Below are positions 8,064-14,909 of a stretch of 19,050 nt of DNA, piece after piece; positions within the stretch are counted from its first letter, which is position 1, and every line of letters begins with the position of its first letter. Both the position numbers and the translations under genes were made by a program. Origin of the DNA: Spirochaetales bacterium (lineage in GTDB: Bacteria; Spirochaetota; Spirochaetia; Sphaerochaetales; Sphaerochaetaceae); assembly GCA_017475725.1 (NCBI GenBank), contig JAFVFA010000071.1, positions 1 through 19,050 on the forward strand. Reading direction: 5' to 3'. Under the pieces are notes generated by a model. The model saw only the letters and a program-made list of their open reading frames with translations. It ran no database searches and was not told where the DNA came from.

Positions 8064-9311
8064 TCAAATCCGCGACCCGTGTCTCAGGGCCTTGACCACC
8101 GGAAGCTCCTCTCCGCTGAGGAACCTTATAAGGGCGCCGCCTCCAGTGCAGATGTAGCCTATTCTGTCCGTCAGCCCGTACTTCTCCGTGGCTGTTATGC
8201 TGTCTCCGCCGCCAAGGACGGTGAATGCCTCAGTGTCGGCCAATGCCCTCCAGATCTCCTTTGTCCCCAGCTCGCTGGGCTCCTGTTCGAAGACTCCTGC
8301 AGGTCCGTTGACGAAGACCGTCCTTGCATCCAGTATCGTCTGTCTGTACATGGCGGCCGTTTGTCCTCCGATGTCCACAGCACCTATGTCCTTGGGGATC
8401 TCCCCGATTCCGGCCTCACGGCGCACCCCGTTCTCGACCCATGCAAGGTCAACGGGTAGCGTTATCCTGTCACCGTAGCTGGAGTACAGGTCCTTGGCGA
8501 CGTCTATGAACTGGCCGTAGTTCGACTTCATGATGAAATCGAGGCTTCCCTTGCCGATCTCCACGTTCTGCGAGGCAAGGAATATGTTGGCCACAAGGCC
8601 ACCTGTCAGCACCCTGTCCGCGCTTCCCTTTGAAAGGACTGTCCTCATCATCTGGAAGGCGTCCGCTATCTTTGCCCCTCCAAGGACGAACACACATGGC
8701 CTCTTCGGCTCCTCCATCAGAGCCGACACAGTGCAGTACTCCTTCTCAAACAGCCTTCCCATTGCAGAGGGCAGGATCTGCTCGAAGCCGCAGAGCGTGG
8801 GCTGGTCCCTGTGGGCGGCCGCGAACGCATCACAGACATACAGGTCCCCGAGCGGTGCGAGCTTCTGCACAACCTGGGTCTGGGCCTGCTGCTCATGGGT
8901 CAGGCAGAGCTTCGTCTCGAACAGGGTCTGCTCCTCCGCCATGAACCTGACGTTGTCCAGAAGAAGGACATCCCCGTCCTCAAGCTCCCTGATCGCATCA
9001 CGGGCCGCAGGTCCGCAGACATCGTCTATCCACTTGACCTCAAAGCCCAGAAGCTCCGAGAGGACCTTGGCGTGCGGAGCTGTGGTGTAGTAGTTCTTGT
9101 ATTCGATGTCGCTTCCCTGATGGGCCATCAGGACCACACGGGCCCCCTTCTCCGAAAGCTCGCGGATTGTCGGCGCGCAGGCCTGTATGCGGTTTATGCT
9201 CTTGAGCTTTCCCGTGGCCCTGTCCACCGGCTGGTTTATGTCGATTCTGCAGAGGACCGTCTTGCCCCTGATGTCCCCGAAGTCATCCAGGGTTCTTATT
9301 CCAAACCTCAT
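8064..9311 (-). CDS. pgk: Phosphoglycerate kinase, archaeal-type
   Basis: PGK transfers phosphate from 1,3-bisphosphoglycerate to ADP, giving ATP and 3-phosphoglycerate. All core signatures are present: CRIDINQPVD (21-30), LMAHQG, LLLDNVRF, CDAFAAAHRDQPTL, VFVLGGAKIADA, FVNGPAGVFE (about 335), VLGGGDSITATEKYG (about 365) and the C-terminal TGGGALIRFLSGEELPVVKAL. Details such as the DINxPVD form (bacterial enzymes usually show a DFNVP-type motif), the AFAAAHR loop and the overall 415-residue layout match archaeal (Methanocaldococcus-like) PGKs as I recall them. It sits 18 bases after an archaeal-type GAPDH, its natural partner. Base and codon use look like the neighbours, so any transfer is old or from a similar-GC donor. 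Whether the host also has an ordinary bacterial pgk elsewhere cannot be seen. Confidence 0.93.
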   Translation of the reverse strand: MRFGIRTLDDFGDIRGKTVLCRIDINQPVDRATGKLKSINRIQACAPTIRELSEKGARVVLMAHQGSDIEYKNYYTTAPHAKVLSELLGFEVKWIDDVCGPAARDAIRELEDGDVLLLDNVRFMAEEQTLFETKLCLTHEQQAQTQVVQKLAPLGDLYVCDAFAAAHRDQPTLCGFEQILPSAMGRLFEKEYCTVSALMEEPKRPCVFVLGGAKIADAFQMMRTVLSKGSADRVLTGGLVANIFLASQNVEIGKGSLDFIMKSNYGQFIDVAKDLYSSYGDRITLPVDLAWVENGVRREAGIGEIPKDIGAVDIGGQTAAMYRQTILDARTVFVNGPAGVFEQEPSELGTKEIWRALADTEAFTVLGGGDSITATEKYGLTDRIGYICTGGGALIRFLSGEELPVVKALRHGSRI

Positions 9312-9329
9312 CCCTTCACCCTCTCTCGA

Positions 9330-10403
9330 TCAGTTGAACTTCTGGAGGGCCTTGAACTTGCCGATTCCGAGGTACTTGTTGGTCTCGGCCGTGCCTTCCT
9401 CGCGTGTCAGCTGCATCTTCATGGATGCTCTGATCGCATCGATTGTCTCCGGGATGGTGACGCTCTCCTGCGGGATGTTGATGGCATACATGATGTCGTT
9501 ACCGCTCTCGACGATCGAATCCTCCCAGAGTCCGATCTCGTACATGTCACCGCGTCTGTTGCCCAGGTCGCGTGCATACTTGAACAGGCTTGCATTGCCC
9601 TTGAAGCCCTCGTCGATGGTGACGGTCCTGATTCTCGGATGCTTGCGGAAGGCGTTCAGCGCCATCTCGCGGGTGATCTTCTTTCCGTCCTTTGCAGTTG
9701 CCAGCACAGTGATGATGTGGCCGTGCGTAACAGGTGTGTGGACAAGGATTCCAGTCGCCTCCACGTGCGGCATGATGGTCATGAGGTCAACGGCCTGGTG
9801 GCTCGGTGCCTTGTCGATCATCAGTGCGTTTGTGAGCCCTCTGTGATAGTCGCCAGGGTCAGCCACTCTTCTGATGATTGTGATGGCGACCTTCTCGATT
9901 CCGATCTCGCGGTCCAGACAGTCCACCGTCCTGATCAGGCCTGTTGTGTTGCAGCTTGTCAGCTTGAGGTAGTTCTGTCCCACACCCTTCTCGTAGTTCG
10001 CATAGCCATGGAAGAATACGTCTGCAACAGAGTTCTTCTCTCCGCCCTGGAAGATGGCCTTGACCCCAAGCGGCTCATAGTACTTGGCCTTGTTGGAGGC
10101 GCCGACTCCGCCGGGAGCGGAATCCAGCATGATGTCAACGCTCTTGCAGAGGTCCTCGAAGGAACCGGCAACAGGGATGTCACATGCATCGAAGGCAGAC
10201 CTGTCGGCTCCGTCGACCAGATAAAGGTTGTACTTGACGCCGTTTGCACCGATCATGTCGTTCTCGCGCAAGGCCTGCAGAGCAAGTGTTGGCGCAAGGT
10301 CAGCGATTCCGACCAGTTCCATGTCGCCCTGCATCGCGACACCGTCTGCCAGTCTCTGTCCGATTGTGCCGTATCCGGCAACTCCAACTCTGATTTTCCT
10401 CAT
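9330..10403 (-). CDS. gap: Type II (archaeal-type) glyceraldehyde-3-phosphate dehydrogenase
   Basis: This enzyme oxidises glyceraldehyde-3-phosphate to 1,3-bisphosphoglycerate. The 357-residue protein has the Rossmann motif GYGTIG (10-15), FQGGEKNSVAD (118-128), the nucleophile in SCNTTGL (C151), RRVADPGDY (178-186), APSHQAVD (199-206) and the C-terminal IPETIDAIRASMK, all class II (archaeal) hallmarks rather than the bacterial SCTTN form. At the end of the second beta strand it reads VGIAD (D35), where archaeal NADP-using enzymes as I recall carry VAK; an acidic residue there suggests NAD preference. I chose the ATG at 10403, with GGAGGA upstream; an in-frame ATG 26 codons earlier would lie in the leader. 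It is the first gene after a 150-base leader holding an operator-like site, and is followed by pgk after 18 bases. Confidence 0.94.
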   Translation of the reverse strand: MRKIRVGVAGYGTIGQRLADGVAMQGDMELVGIADLAPTLALQALRENDMIGANGVKYNLYLVDGADRSAFDACDIPVAGSFEDLCKSVDIMLDSAPGGVGASNKAKYYEPLGVKAIFQGGEKNSVADVFFHGYANYEKGVGQNYLKLTSCNTTGLIRTVDCLDREIGIEKVAITIIRRVADPGDYHRGLTNALMIDKAPSHQAVDLMTIMPHVEATGILVHTPVTHGHIITVLATAKDGKKITREMALNAFRKHPRIRTVTIDEGFKGNASLFKYARDLGNRRGDMYEIGLWEDSIVESGNDIMYAINIPQESVTIPETIDAIRASMKMQLTREEGTAETNKYLGIGKFKALQKFN

Positions 10404-10440
10404 CTTATATTCCTCCATGGAAATCACATGCAATCTCAAC

Positions 10441-10456
10441 AGGCGCTGATGCGCCT
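10441..10456 (-). other. Hairpin near the 5' end of the gap transcript
   Basis: The bases AGGCGCTGATGCGCCT form a perfect 6-bp stem with a four-base loop. If the -10 box at 10467-10472 is used, this hairpin lies almost at the 5' end of the mRNA, where it could protect the transcript. It has no U-run on the minus strand, so it is not an intrinsic terminator for the mannosidase gene. Confidence 0.4.
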
Positions 10457-10466
10457 TATACACCAC

Positions 10467-10495
10467 ATTGTAAACCAACATTTCGGGATTTGGAA
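10467..10495 (-). promoter_or_regulatory. Candidate promoter of the gap-pgk-iol operon
   Basis: On the minus strand TACAAT (10467-10472) matches a -10 box, with TTCCAA 17 bases upstream as a poor -35. The weak -35 next to an operator-like element suggests regulated initiation, possibly with an activator. This is a pattern call only. Confidence 0.4.
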
Positions 10496-10497
10496 GT

Positions 10498-10512
10498 GGA
10501 AACGTTTGCGTA
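10498..10512. promoter_or_regulatory. LacI/PurR-type operator upstream of gap
   Basis: The plus strand reads GGAAACGTTTGCGTA, with a perfectly palindromic AAACGTTT core centred on CG, the style bound by LacI-family repressors. The minus strand contains TACGCAAACG, identical over ten bases to the operator downstream of the iolG promoter at 13537-13546. It lies just upstream of the candidate -35 box. No LacI-family gene is in the window. Confidence 0.55.
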
Positions 10513-10555
10513 AATCCGTTTTATTGGGTCTTCGTCCCTTTCTGCACCCAGCGGG

Positions 10556-13390
10556 CTATCGGCGCTTCACCTTGTACGTCCTGATCTCGAACGGATGGAA
10601 GCTGAAGGAGGGCGCCCTTCCCTGCTCCTCAAGCATGTCGGTCTCAACAAGAGAGGCCTCATCCAGACAGGTGTCAAGACTCAAGCTTCCGTTGTTCGTG
10701 CATCCCAGAACCTCTCTAACCCTGAAGACCACGGCATCTCCGGACTCCGCCATCTTGACGGTCTCTACAGCCAGGCCCTTGCCCACCGACACCAGAGGTC
10801 TGAAGTCTTCGGAGACCATGATGTGCGGGTTGTTCAGATTCTCCGCGGCGCTGATTGCGTCCAGAAGACCACCGTCGGAGATGAATATGGAATACACGAA
10901 ATGGTGATGCCCCATGTCGGCGTTGGCGTCAGGGGCCTTTGCGCTCTTCAGGAGGGTGATCCCCAGACAGCCGTCCTTTGCGCTGTAGCCGTACTTGCTG
11001 TCGCTCATCAGGGCAACCGACACAGCCTCGTCCCTCAGCAGGACGAACTTGTGCGCAGGAGACTCGAACTGAGCGGTCTCAATCGGGGTATTGTTCCTGG
11101 TGCTTCTGGTCACAAAACCGAATGGAATGTCGAAAACTGCGTTGTCAGCCATGATGGATGTCGGGAATTCAGCTCTAAGGACCTTGTGGTCCTCATGCCA
11201 ATCGATGTCCGTAACAAAGTCGATTCGTGTTTCTTCCTTATGTATAATCACCTTCTGGGATATCGTTGACCTTTCCCCAATCCTTCCAGACCTGCAAATG
11301 CCGTCAAATGGGGTCCTGACCTCCCTCAGATTGTCCAGAGAGTCCTTCTCAAGGTCCCAGGCATCCCAGTTGAAAGGCACATCCTCGCCGAACATGAACC
11401 TGTTCCAGGCTCCGTCCACAAGTTCTCTGCCCTTGTACACTACAGATGTTATGCAGCCATAGGCATTGGTCTTCACCGACCAGCTTCCGGAGATATCCTC
11501 TTCTGCCGCATTGCCTGTGCTGTAAGGTTCGATTCCATTGCCTCTGAAAGGACTAAGGTTAAGCTCCCTGTCACCTTCCGGTGCAAGCTTGCCGATAATG
11601 CCCTCAAGGGTCCTGTCCGCCTGGGCATAGAAGGCATTGACCTCGTCGTACTCCACTCCAACGCAGGAACCGGGGAGTATGTCGTGGAACTGGTTCACAA
11701 CCGTCTTCTCCCAGATGTCCCTTATGCTTCCGGAGAAGTCTGCAAAGAGCCTGTCCCCTATCCTCCTTCGGGCCCAGGCATCGCTCAGCAGGTACTCTGC
11801 ATTGTGCAGAAGGGCGATCGTCCTTCTGTAGAGCTGCTTCATCAGAGCCTGACTTGTGTAGGTCCCCCTGTGGAGCTCGAAGTACATCTCACCATCGTAG
11901 ACAGGAAGGTCGTCAGAATCCCTGAACACGTTCTCCATGGCCTTTGAGACTGTGGTCCATCCGGATCTCGGGCAGCCCTGGTAGTCGGCCATCCTCTTCA
12001 TGAACTCGATGTCCTCGCGCCTTGTTCCGCCACCTCCGTCGCCCTCGCCCACGGTTCTCAGGAGTGAGCTCTGGACGTCCTTGTGAAGGACATTGCCCCA
12101 CATGTTCAGAACCTCCTTCGGGCGGTTCCTTCCGTTGTAGCCGCCCGGGATCATGTGGGCCTTTATCTCTGTGCCGTCGATTCCCCGCCAGATGAACTTG
12201 TCATAGGGGAATCTGTTCGTGTCGTTCCAGCTGAGCTTGCTTGTTATGAAGTACCTGACCCCGCAACCGACCATTATCTGGGGCAGGTTCCCGTTGTAGC
12301 CGAAGGAGTCAGGAAGCACATAGGTGTCCCCCCTGTATCCGGGGAACAGCCTGTCCGTGACCTGACGCCCGTACAGGAAGTTCCTGATCAGCCCCTCTCC
12401 GAAGGACAGCACCCCGTCTGCCTCCACAAGACCCACGCCGTTGGGCTCGAACTGGCCACGGGCGAACATCTCCTCCGCCCTCCTCTTCAGAGTCGGGTAT
12501 TTGCCGAACACATGGTCCATCTGCACAGGCTGGGTGCTCAGAAACACGAAATCAGGGAACTCCTCCATCAGATGGAGCATTCCGCTTATTGTCCTTTCCG
12601 CCTTTCTGAGGGTCTCCCTCTTGGGCCAGAGCCAGGCGTGGTCCAGATGGGCCATCCCGACCGAGTAGACGGCAGGAGCCACAGTCCCGTTCCTTGCGCC
12701 CAGTATGGCCTTTGTTGTCTCCAGTGCCTTTGCAGCCTGCTTCTCCTGCACGGAGACATCCCTCTCCACAAGGCTGATGCCCATCAGGGCCTTGTGGAGC
12801 CTTGCCATTGTCTGCTGCCTCTGAAGGTTCCCCTCGTCAAGGGTCAGAACGGTCTCCGTTATGACGACAAGGTCATGCCAGAGCTCGTACTGGTTGGTGT
12901 TTTTGGCAAGGATCCCAGGCCTGCCGAGCATTATGGGATAGTCCAGAGGTCTCTTTCCCGTGACGGTCAGAAGGTGTGTGTCCGTAAGCGGATGGCTTCC
13001 CGGGAAGATGTAGCCGTCCCAGCATGTTATCTCGAAGCTTGCACGGCGGCCTCTCCACCTGCCGATGTCCATGATCTGGTGGAAGGGGTTCACGTTGCAC
13101 TCGGGCAGGCCGTCAACCTTCACCAGAGAATCCGTTTCCAGTGGGAAGTTGAGATAGACCCCATCTATGTCGGGGATATCAAGATCGAAGGTGAACACCG
13201 TGTCCTGCCCCTCTGCCCCGAAACCGAACGGATAGGCTTCAATGCGCCTTCTGGGGCAGACGACCTCATCGGAATAGGCTCTTCGTTGCTCCGTGAACAC
13301 CTCAACAGGACAGTCCAGCGTTGACCATATCCTCTTCTCCAGCAGCTCCACGTACTGGAGAACCCTTCTCTCCGCTTTGTTGTACAGCAT
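10556..13390 (-). CDS. GH38 family alpha-mannosidase, cytoplasmic
   Basis: GH38 enzymes are zinc-dependent retaining exo-alpha-mannosidases. The 944-residue protein, typical for bacterial members, has an N-terminal beta-rich region (1-235), then the catalytic domain with GMAHLDHAWLWP (zinc ligands H248 and D250), LPDSFGYNGNLPQI (nucleophile D361), HRGTYTSQALMKQLYRR, and VNQFHDILPGSC near 610. A middle three-helix segment and C-terminal beta domains follow. There is no signal peptide, so it acts on imported small glycans. I chose the ATG at 13390 with GAGGG seven bases upstream; a GTG ten codons earlier also exists. It shares a 200-base divergent promoter region with iolG and lies upstream of the inositol operon on the same strand. 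Substrate is unknown; the context hints at a mannosylated inositol or similar conjugate. Confidence 0.93.
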   Translation of the reverse strand: MLYNKAERRVLQYVELLEKRIWSTLDCPVEVFTEQRRAYSDEVVCPRRRIEAYPFGFGAEGQDTVFTFDLDIPDIDGVYLNFPLETDSLVKVDGLPECNVNPFHQIMDIGRWRGRRASFEITCWDGYIFPGSHPLTDTHLLTVTGKRPLDYPIMLGRPGILAKNTNQYELWHDLVVITETVLTLDEGNLQRQQTMARLHKALMGISLVERDVSVQEKQAAKALETTKAILGARNGTVAPAVYSVGMAHLDHAWLWPKRETLRKAERTISGMLHLMEEFPDFVFLSTQPVQMDHVFGKYPTLKRRAEEMFARGQFEPNGVGLVEADGVLSFGEGLIRNFLYGRQVTDRLFPGYRGDTYVLPDSFGYNGNLPQIMVGCGVRYFITSKLSWNDTNRFPYDKFIWRGIDGTEIKAHMIPGGYNGRNRPKEVLNMWGNVLHKDVQSSLLRTVGEGDGGGGTRREDIEFMKRMADYQGCPRSGWTTVSKAMENVFRDSDDLPVYDGEMYFELHRGTYTSQALMKQLYRRTIALLHNAEYLLSDAWARRRIGDRLFADFSGSIRDIWEKTVVNQFHDILPGSCVGVEYDEVNAFYAQADRTLEGIIGKLAPEGDRELNLSPFRGNGIEPYSTGNAAEEDISGSWSVKTNAYGCITSVVYKGRELVDGAWNRFMFGEDVPFNWDAWDLEKDSLDNLREVRTPFDGICRSGRIGERSTISQKVIIHKEETRIDFVTDIDWHEDHKVLRAEFPTSIMADNAVFDIPFGFVTRSTRNNTPIETAQFESPAHKFVLLRDEAVSVALMSDSKYGYSAKDGCLGITLLKSAKAPDANADMGHHHFVYSIFISDGGLLDAISAAENLNNPHIMVSEDFRPLVSVGKGLAVETVKMAESGDAVVFRVREVLGCTNNGSLSLDTCLDEASLVETDMLEEQGRAPSFSFHPFEIRTYKVKRR

Positions 13391-13410
13391 ATACGACCCT
13401 CGCCATTGAG

Positions 13411-13439
13411 AGTATAGCACCCTTGGACCGCATTAGGAA
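13411..13439 (-). promoter_or_regulatory. Candidate promoter of the mannosidase gene
   Basis: On the minus strand TATACT (13411-13416) is a good -10 box, with TTCCTA 17 bases upstream as a weak -35. Initiation about seven bases on leaves a leader of roughly 15 bases before the ATG at 13390, enough for the ribosome site. Confidence 0.45.
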
Positions 13440-13445
13440 CAGAAA

Positions 13446-13463
13446 TTTTAGCACGTGTTAAAA
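13446..13463. promoter_or_regulatory. 18-bp near-perfect palindrome in the divergent promoter region
   Basis: TTTTAGCACGTGTTAAAA is symmetric at 16 of 18 positions around CACGTG. It lies between the mannosidase and iolG promoters, just upstream of the mannosidase -35. It differs from the CGCAAACG-type operators, so it may bind a second regulator. Confidence 0.45.
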
Positions 13464-13496
13464 GAGCGGTATCCTCGCCTTGGTCTCACAATTAAA

Positions 13497-13525
13497 TTGA
13501 CTTGCGCCTCCGTTGGAACTATGAT
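13497..13525 (+). promoter_or_regulatory. Sigma-70-type promoter of iolG
   Basis: TTGACT (13497-13502) and TATGAT (13520-13525) are separated by 17 bases, close to the sigma-70 consensus. Transcription would start near 13532, giving a leader of about 60 bases to the ATG at 13595. Confidence 0.75.
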
Positions 13526-13536
13526 GTCGGTGAGGC

Positions 13537-13552
13537 TACGCAAACGATTGCG
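13537..13552. promoter_or_regulatory. LacI-type operator just downstream of the iolG promoter
   Basis: CGCAAACGATTGCG (13539-13552) is an inverted repeat (CGCAA / TTGCG) centred on CG, typical of LacI-family sites. It sits about 8-20 bases after the expected start point, a classic repression position. The ten bases TACGCAAACG recur in the leader of the gap operon. Confidence 0.6.
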
Positions 13553-13594
13553 AAACCCATTGAACAAGCATTCGCCCACTTATGGAGGAACACC

Positions 13595-14605
13595 ATGATC
13601 AATATCGGTATCATCGGAGCAGGAAGAATCGGCCAGGTCCACGCAAGGAGCATCGTATCCGGAGTCCCTGGAGCCAGGGTCGCAATGGTCGCCGACCCGT
13701 TCATCAAGCCGGAAGTCAAGCAGTGGATGGAAGGCATCGGTGCAAAGGTCGTGTCAGACTACCACGACATCCTCAGCTGTCCTGAGATCGACGCAGTGCT
13801 GATCTGCTCGTCCACAGACACACACGCCCCGATCTCCATCGAGGCGATCAAGGCCCAGAAGCACGTCTTCTGCGAGAAGCCGGTCGACCTCAGCCCGGCA
13901 AAGATCAGGGAGGTTGAGAAGGCCCTGGCCGCCTCCCCCAAGAAGCTCTGCTTCCAGGTCGGTTTCAACCGCAGATTCGACCACAACTTCGAAGCCCTCA
14001 GAAAGGCCACAATGGAAGGCAGGATCGGAGACGTCCAGTTCGTGCGTGTCAGCTCACGTGACCCGAATCCGCCGGCACCACAGTACGTTGCGGTCTCCGG
14101 AGGAATCTTCCTTGACATGATGATCCACGACATAGACATGGTCAGATACCTCTCCGGTGCCGAGATCGAGGAGGTCTATGCCCGCGGTGCCTGCCTGATA
14201 GACCCGGAGATCGGCAAGCAGGGCGATGTCGACAGCGCAACGGTGTCAATCAAGCTCTCGAACGGTGCTCTGGCACTGATCGACAACTCAAGACGTGCGG
14301 CCTACGGCTATGACCAGAGGGCCGAGGTCTTCGGATCGCTCGGAGCCATCCAGAACGGAAACGACTCGGAGTCCACTGCAGTCCTCTCCACAGAGGCAGG
14401 CGTGACTGCGGAGAAGCCGCTGTACTTCTTCCTTGAGAGATACATGGCCTCCTACCAGAAGGAGATGAGGCTCTTCGTCGAGGCTGTCACAAACGGGACC
14501 GAGGTCCCTGTCGGACTCAAGGACGGCCTGATGTCCATCCGCATCGGCCTTGCCTGCAAGAAGTCACTTGCAGAGAACCGCCCTGTGAGGATTGACGAGA
14601 TCTGA
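13595..14605 (+). CDS. iolG: Inositol 2-dehydrogenase, GFO/IDH/MocA family
   Basis: IolG oxidises myo-inositol to 2-keto-myo-inositol with NAD, the first step of the pathway. The 336-residue protein is the normal size. It shows the N-terminal Rossmann motif GIIGAGRIGQVHA (5-17), FCEKPVDLS (catalytic lysine 95), GFNRRFDHNF (123-132), and GGIFLDMMIHDIDMVRYL with D174 and H178 of the catalytic triad. The start at 13595 has GGAGGA five bases upstream; the open frame extends about 30 codons further, but across the promoter and operator, so that part is not coding. It is divergent from the mannosidase gene and shares operator bases with the gap operon. Family members can act on other inositols or sugars, but the iolE, iolB and iolD neighbours make inositol the best guess. 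Confidence 0.95.
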   Translation: MINIGIIGAGRIGQVHARSIVSGVPGARVAMVADPFIKPEVKQWMEGIGAKVVSDYHDILSCPEIDAVLICSSTDTHAPISIEAIKAQKHVFCEKPVDLSPAKIREVEKALAASPKKLCFQVGFNRRFDHNFEALRKATMEGRIGDVQFVRVSSRDPNPPAPQYVAVSGGIFLDMMIHDIDMVRYLSGAEIEEVYARGACLIDPEIGKQGDVDSATVSIKLSNGALALIDNSRRAAYGYDQRAEVFGSLGAIQNGNDSESTAVLSTEAGVTAEKPLYFFLERYMASYQKEMRLFVEAVTNGTEVPVGLKDGLMSIRIGLACKKSLAENRPVRIDEI

Positions 14606-14629
14606 TTGAAGACGGATCCCTGCATATGG

Positions 14630-14672
14630 AGGCTGCCGCGAAACCAAGGTTTCATGGCAGCCTTTCTGTTTG
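14630..14672 (+). terminator. Intrinsic terminator after iolG
   Basis: AGGCTGCC (14630-14637) pairs with GGCAGCCT (14656-14663), and GAAACC/GGTTTC extends the stem inside. A T-rich tail (TTTCTGTTT) follows. It is 25 bases after the iolG stop. Confidence 0.75.
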
Positions 14673-14684
14673 GGGAAACAAAAA

Positions 14685-14712
14685 TGGCCACCATACGTCT
14701 GTATAGCGGCCA
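14685..14712 (-). terminator. Hairpin, probably terminating minus-strand reading from the MATE gene
   Basis: TGGCC (14685-14689) pairs with GGCCA (14708-14712), and inside them ATAC pairs with GTAT around a four-base loop, with a symmetric three-base internal loop between. On the minus strand it is followed by TTTTTG and more T, which suits an intrinsic terminator for the MATE transcript ending about 200 bases upstream. It could instead be part of a structured plus-strand RNA. Confidence 0.45.
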
Positions 14713-14734
14713 AAGGCATTGTAATAGAGAGCTA

Positions 14735-14779
14735 GGAAAGCGTCTACTGTCTATATGTTATTGGCTTTCCGTTTTTTTT
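14735..14779 (+). terminator. Terminator-like hairpin with U-run, possible end of a small RNA
   Basis: GGAAAGC (14735-14741) pairs with GCTTTCC (14764-14770), and a run of eight T follows at 14772. The 22-base loop is long. No gene ends just before it on the plus strand, since iolG already has a terminator 60 bases upstream, so it may close a small RNA from about 14672 to 14779. No clear promoter for such an RNA is seen. Confidence 0.4.
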
Positions 14780-14909
14780 AAAAGCAATTTTTTTACCATT
14801 TTATTCGGTTTTGTGCAGAACTGCGCTCCCAAAGCGCAAATTTATAGAGATTTTTACAATTTTCAGGCTGAAAGAAGAAAAATTTTTTTGAAAATCGGCT
14901 GATTTGCGT
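14780..14909. other. AT-rich intergenic stretch without a gene
   Basis: This stretch is much richer in A and T than its surroundings, with many A- and T-tracts. It holds a small inverted repeat, TGCGCT/AGCGCA (14822-14838), and TTTCA/TGAAA near 14862-14874. An open frame of 98 codons crosses it on the plus strand but begins at the iolG stop, runs through the hairpins and has no protein-like features, so I do not call it a gene. Confidence 0.6.

Noticed and set aside
8811..10907. Very long plus-strand open frame (698 codons)
   Set aside because: It lies antisense to pgk, gap and the end of the mannosidase gene and runs through the gap promoter/operator region. The translation has no recognisable motifs; it is a shadow of the codon bias of the real genes.
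12083..13324. Plus-strand open frame of 413 codons
   Set aside because: Antisense to the catalytic and N-terminal parts of the GH38 mannosidase, with no motifs and no plausible promoter or ribosome site.
13502..13594. In-frame upstream extension of iolG from a TTG
   Set aside because: The extension covers the -10 box and operator, and the ATG at 13595 has a strong ribosome site and places the Rossmann motif at the normal distance.
14606..14902. 98-codon plus-strand open frame after iolG
   Set aside because: It begins right at the iolG stop, passes through a terminator and two more hairpins, and its translation follows the AT-rich tracts without protein-like features.
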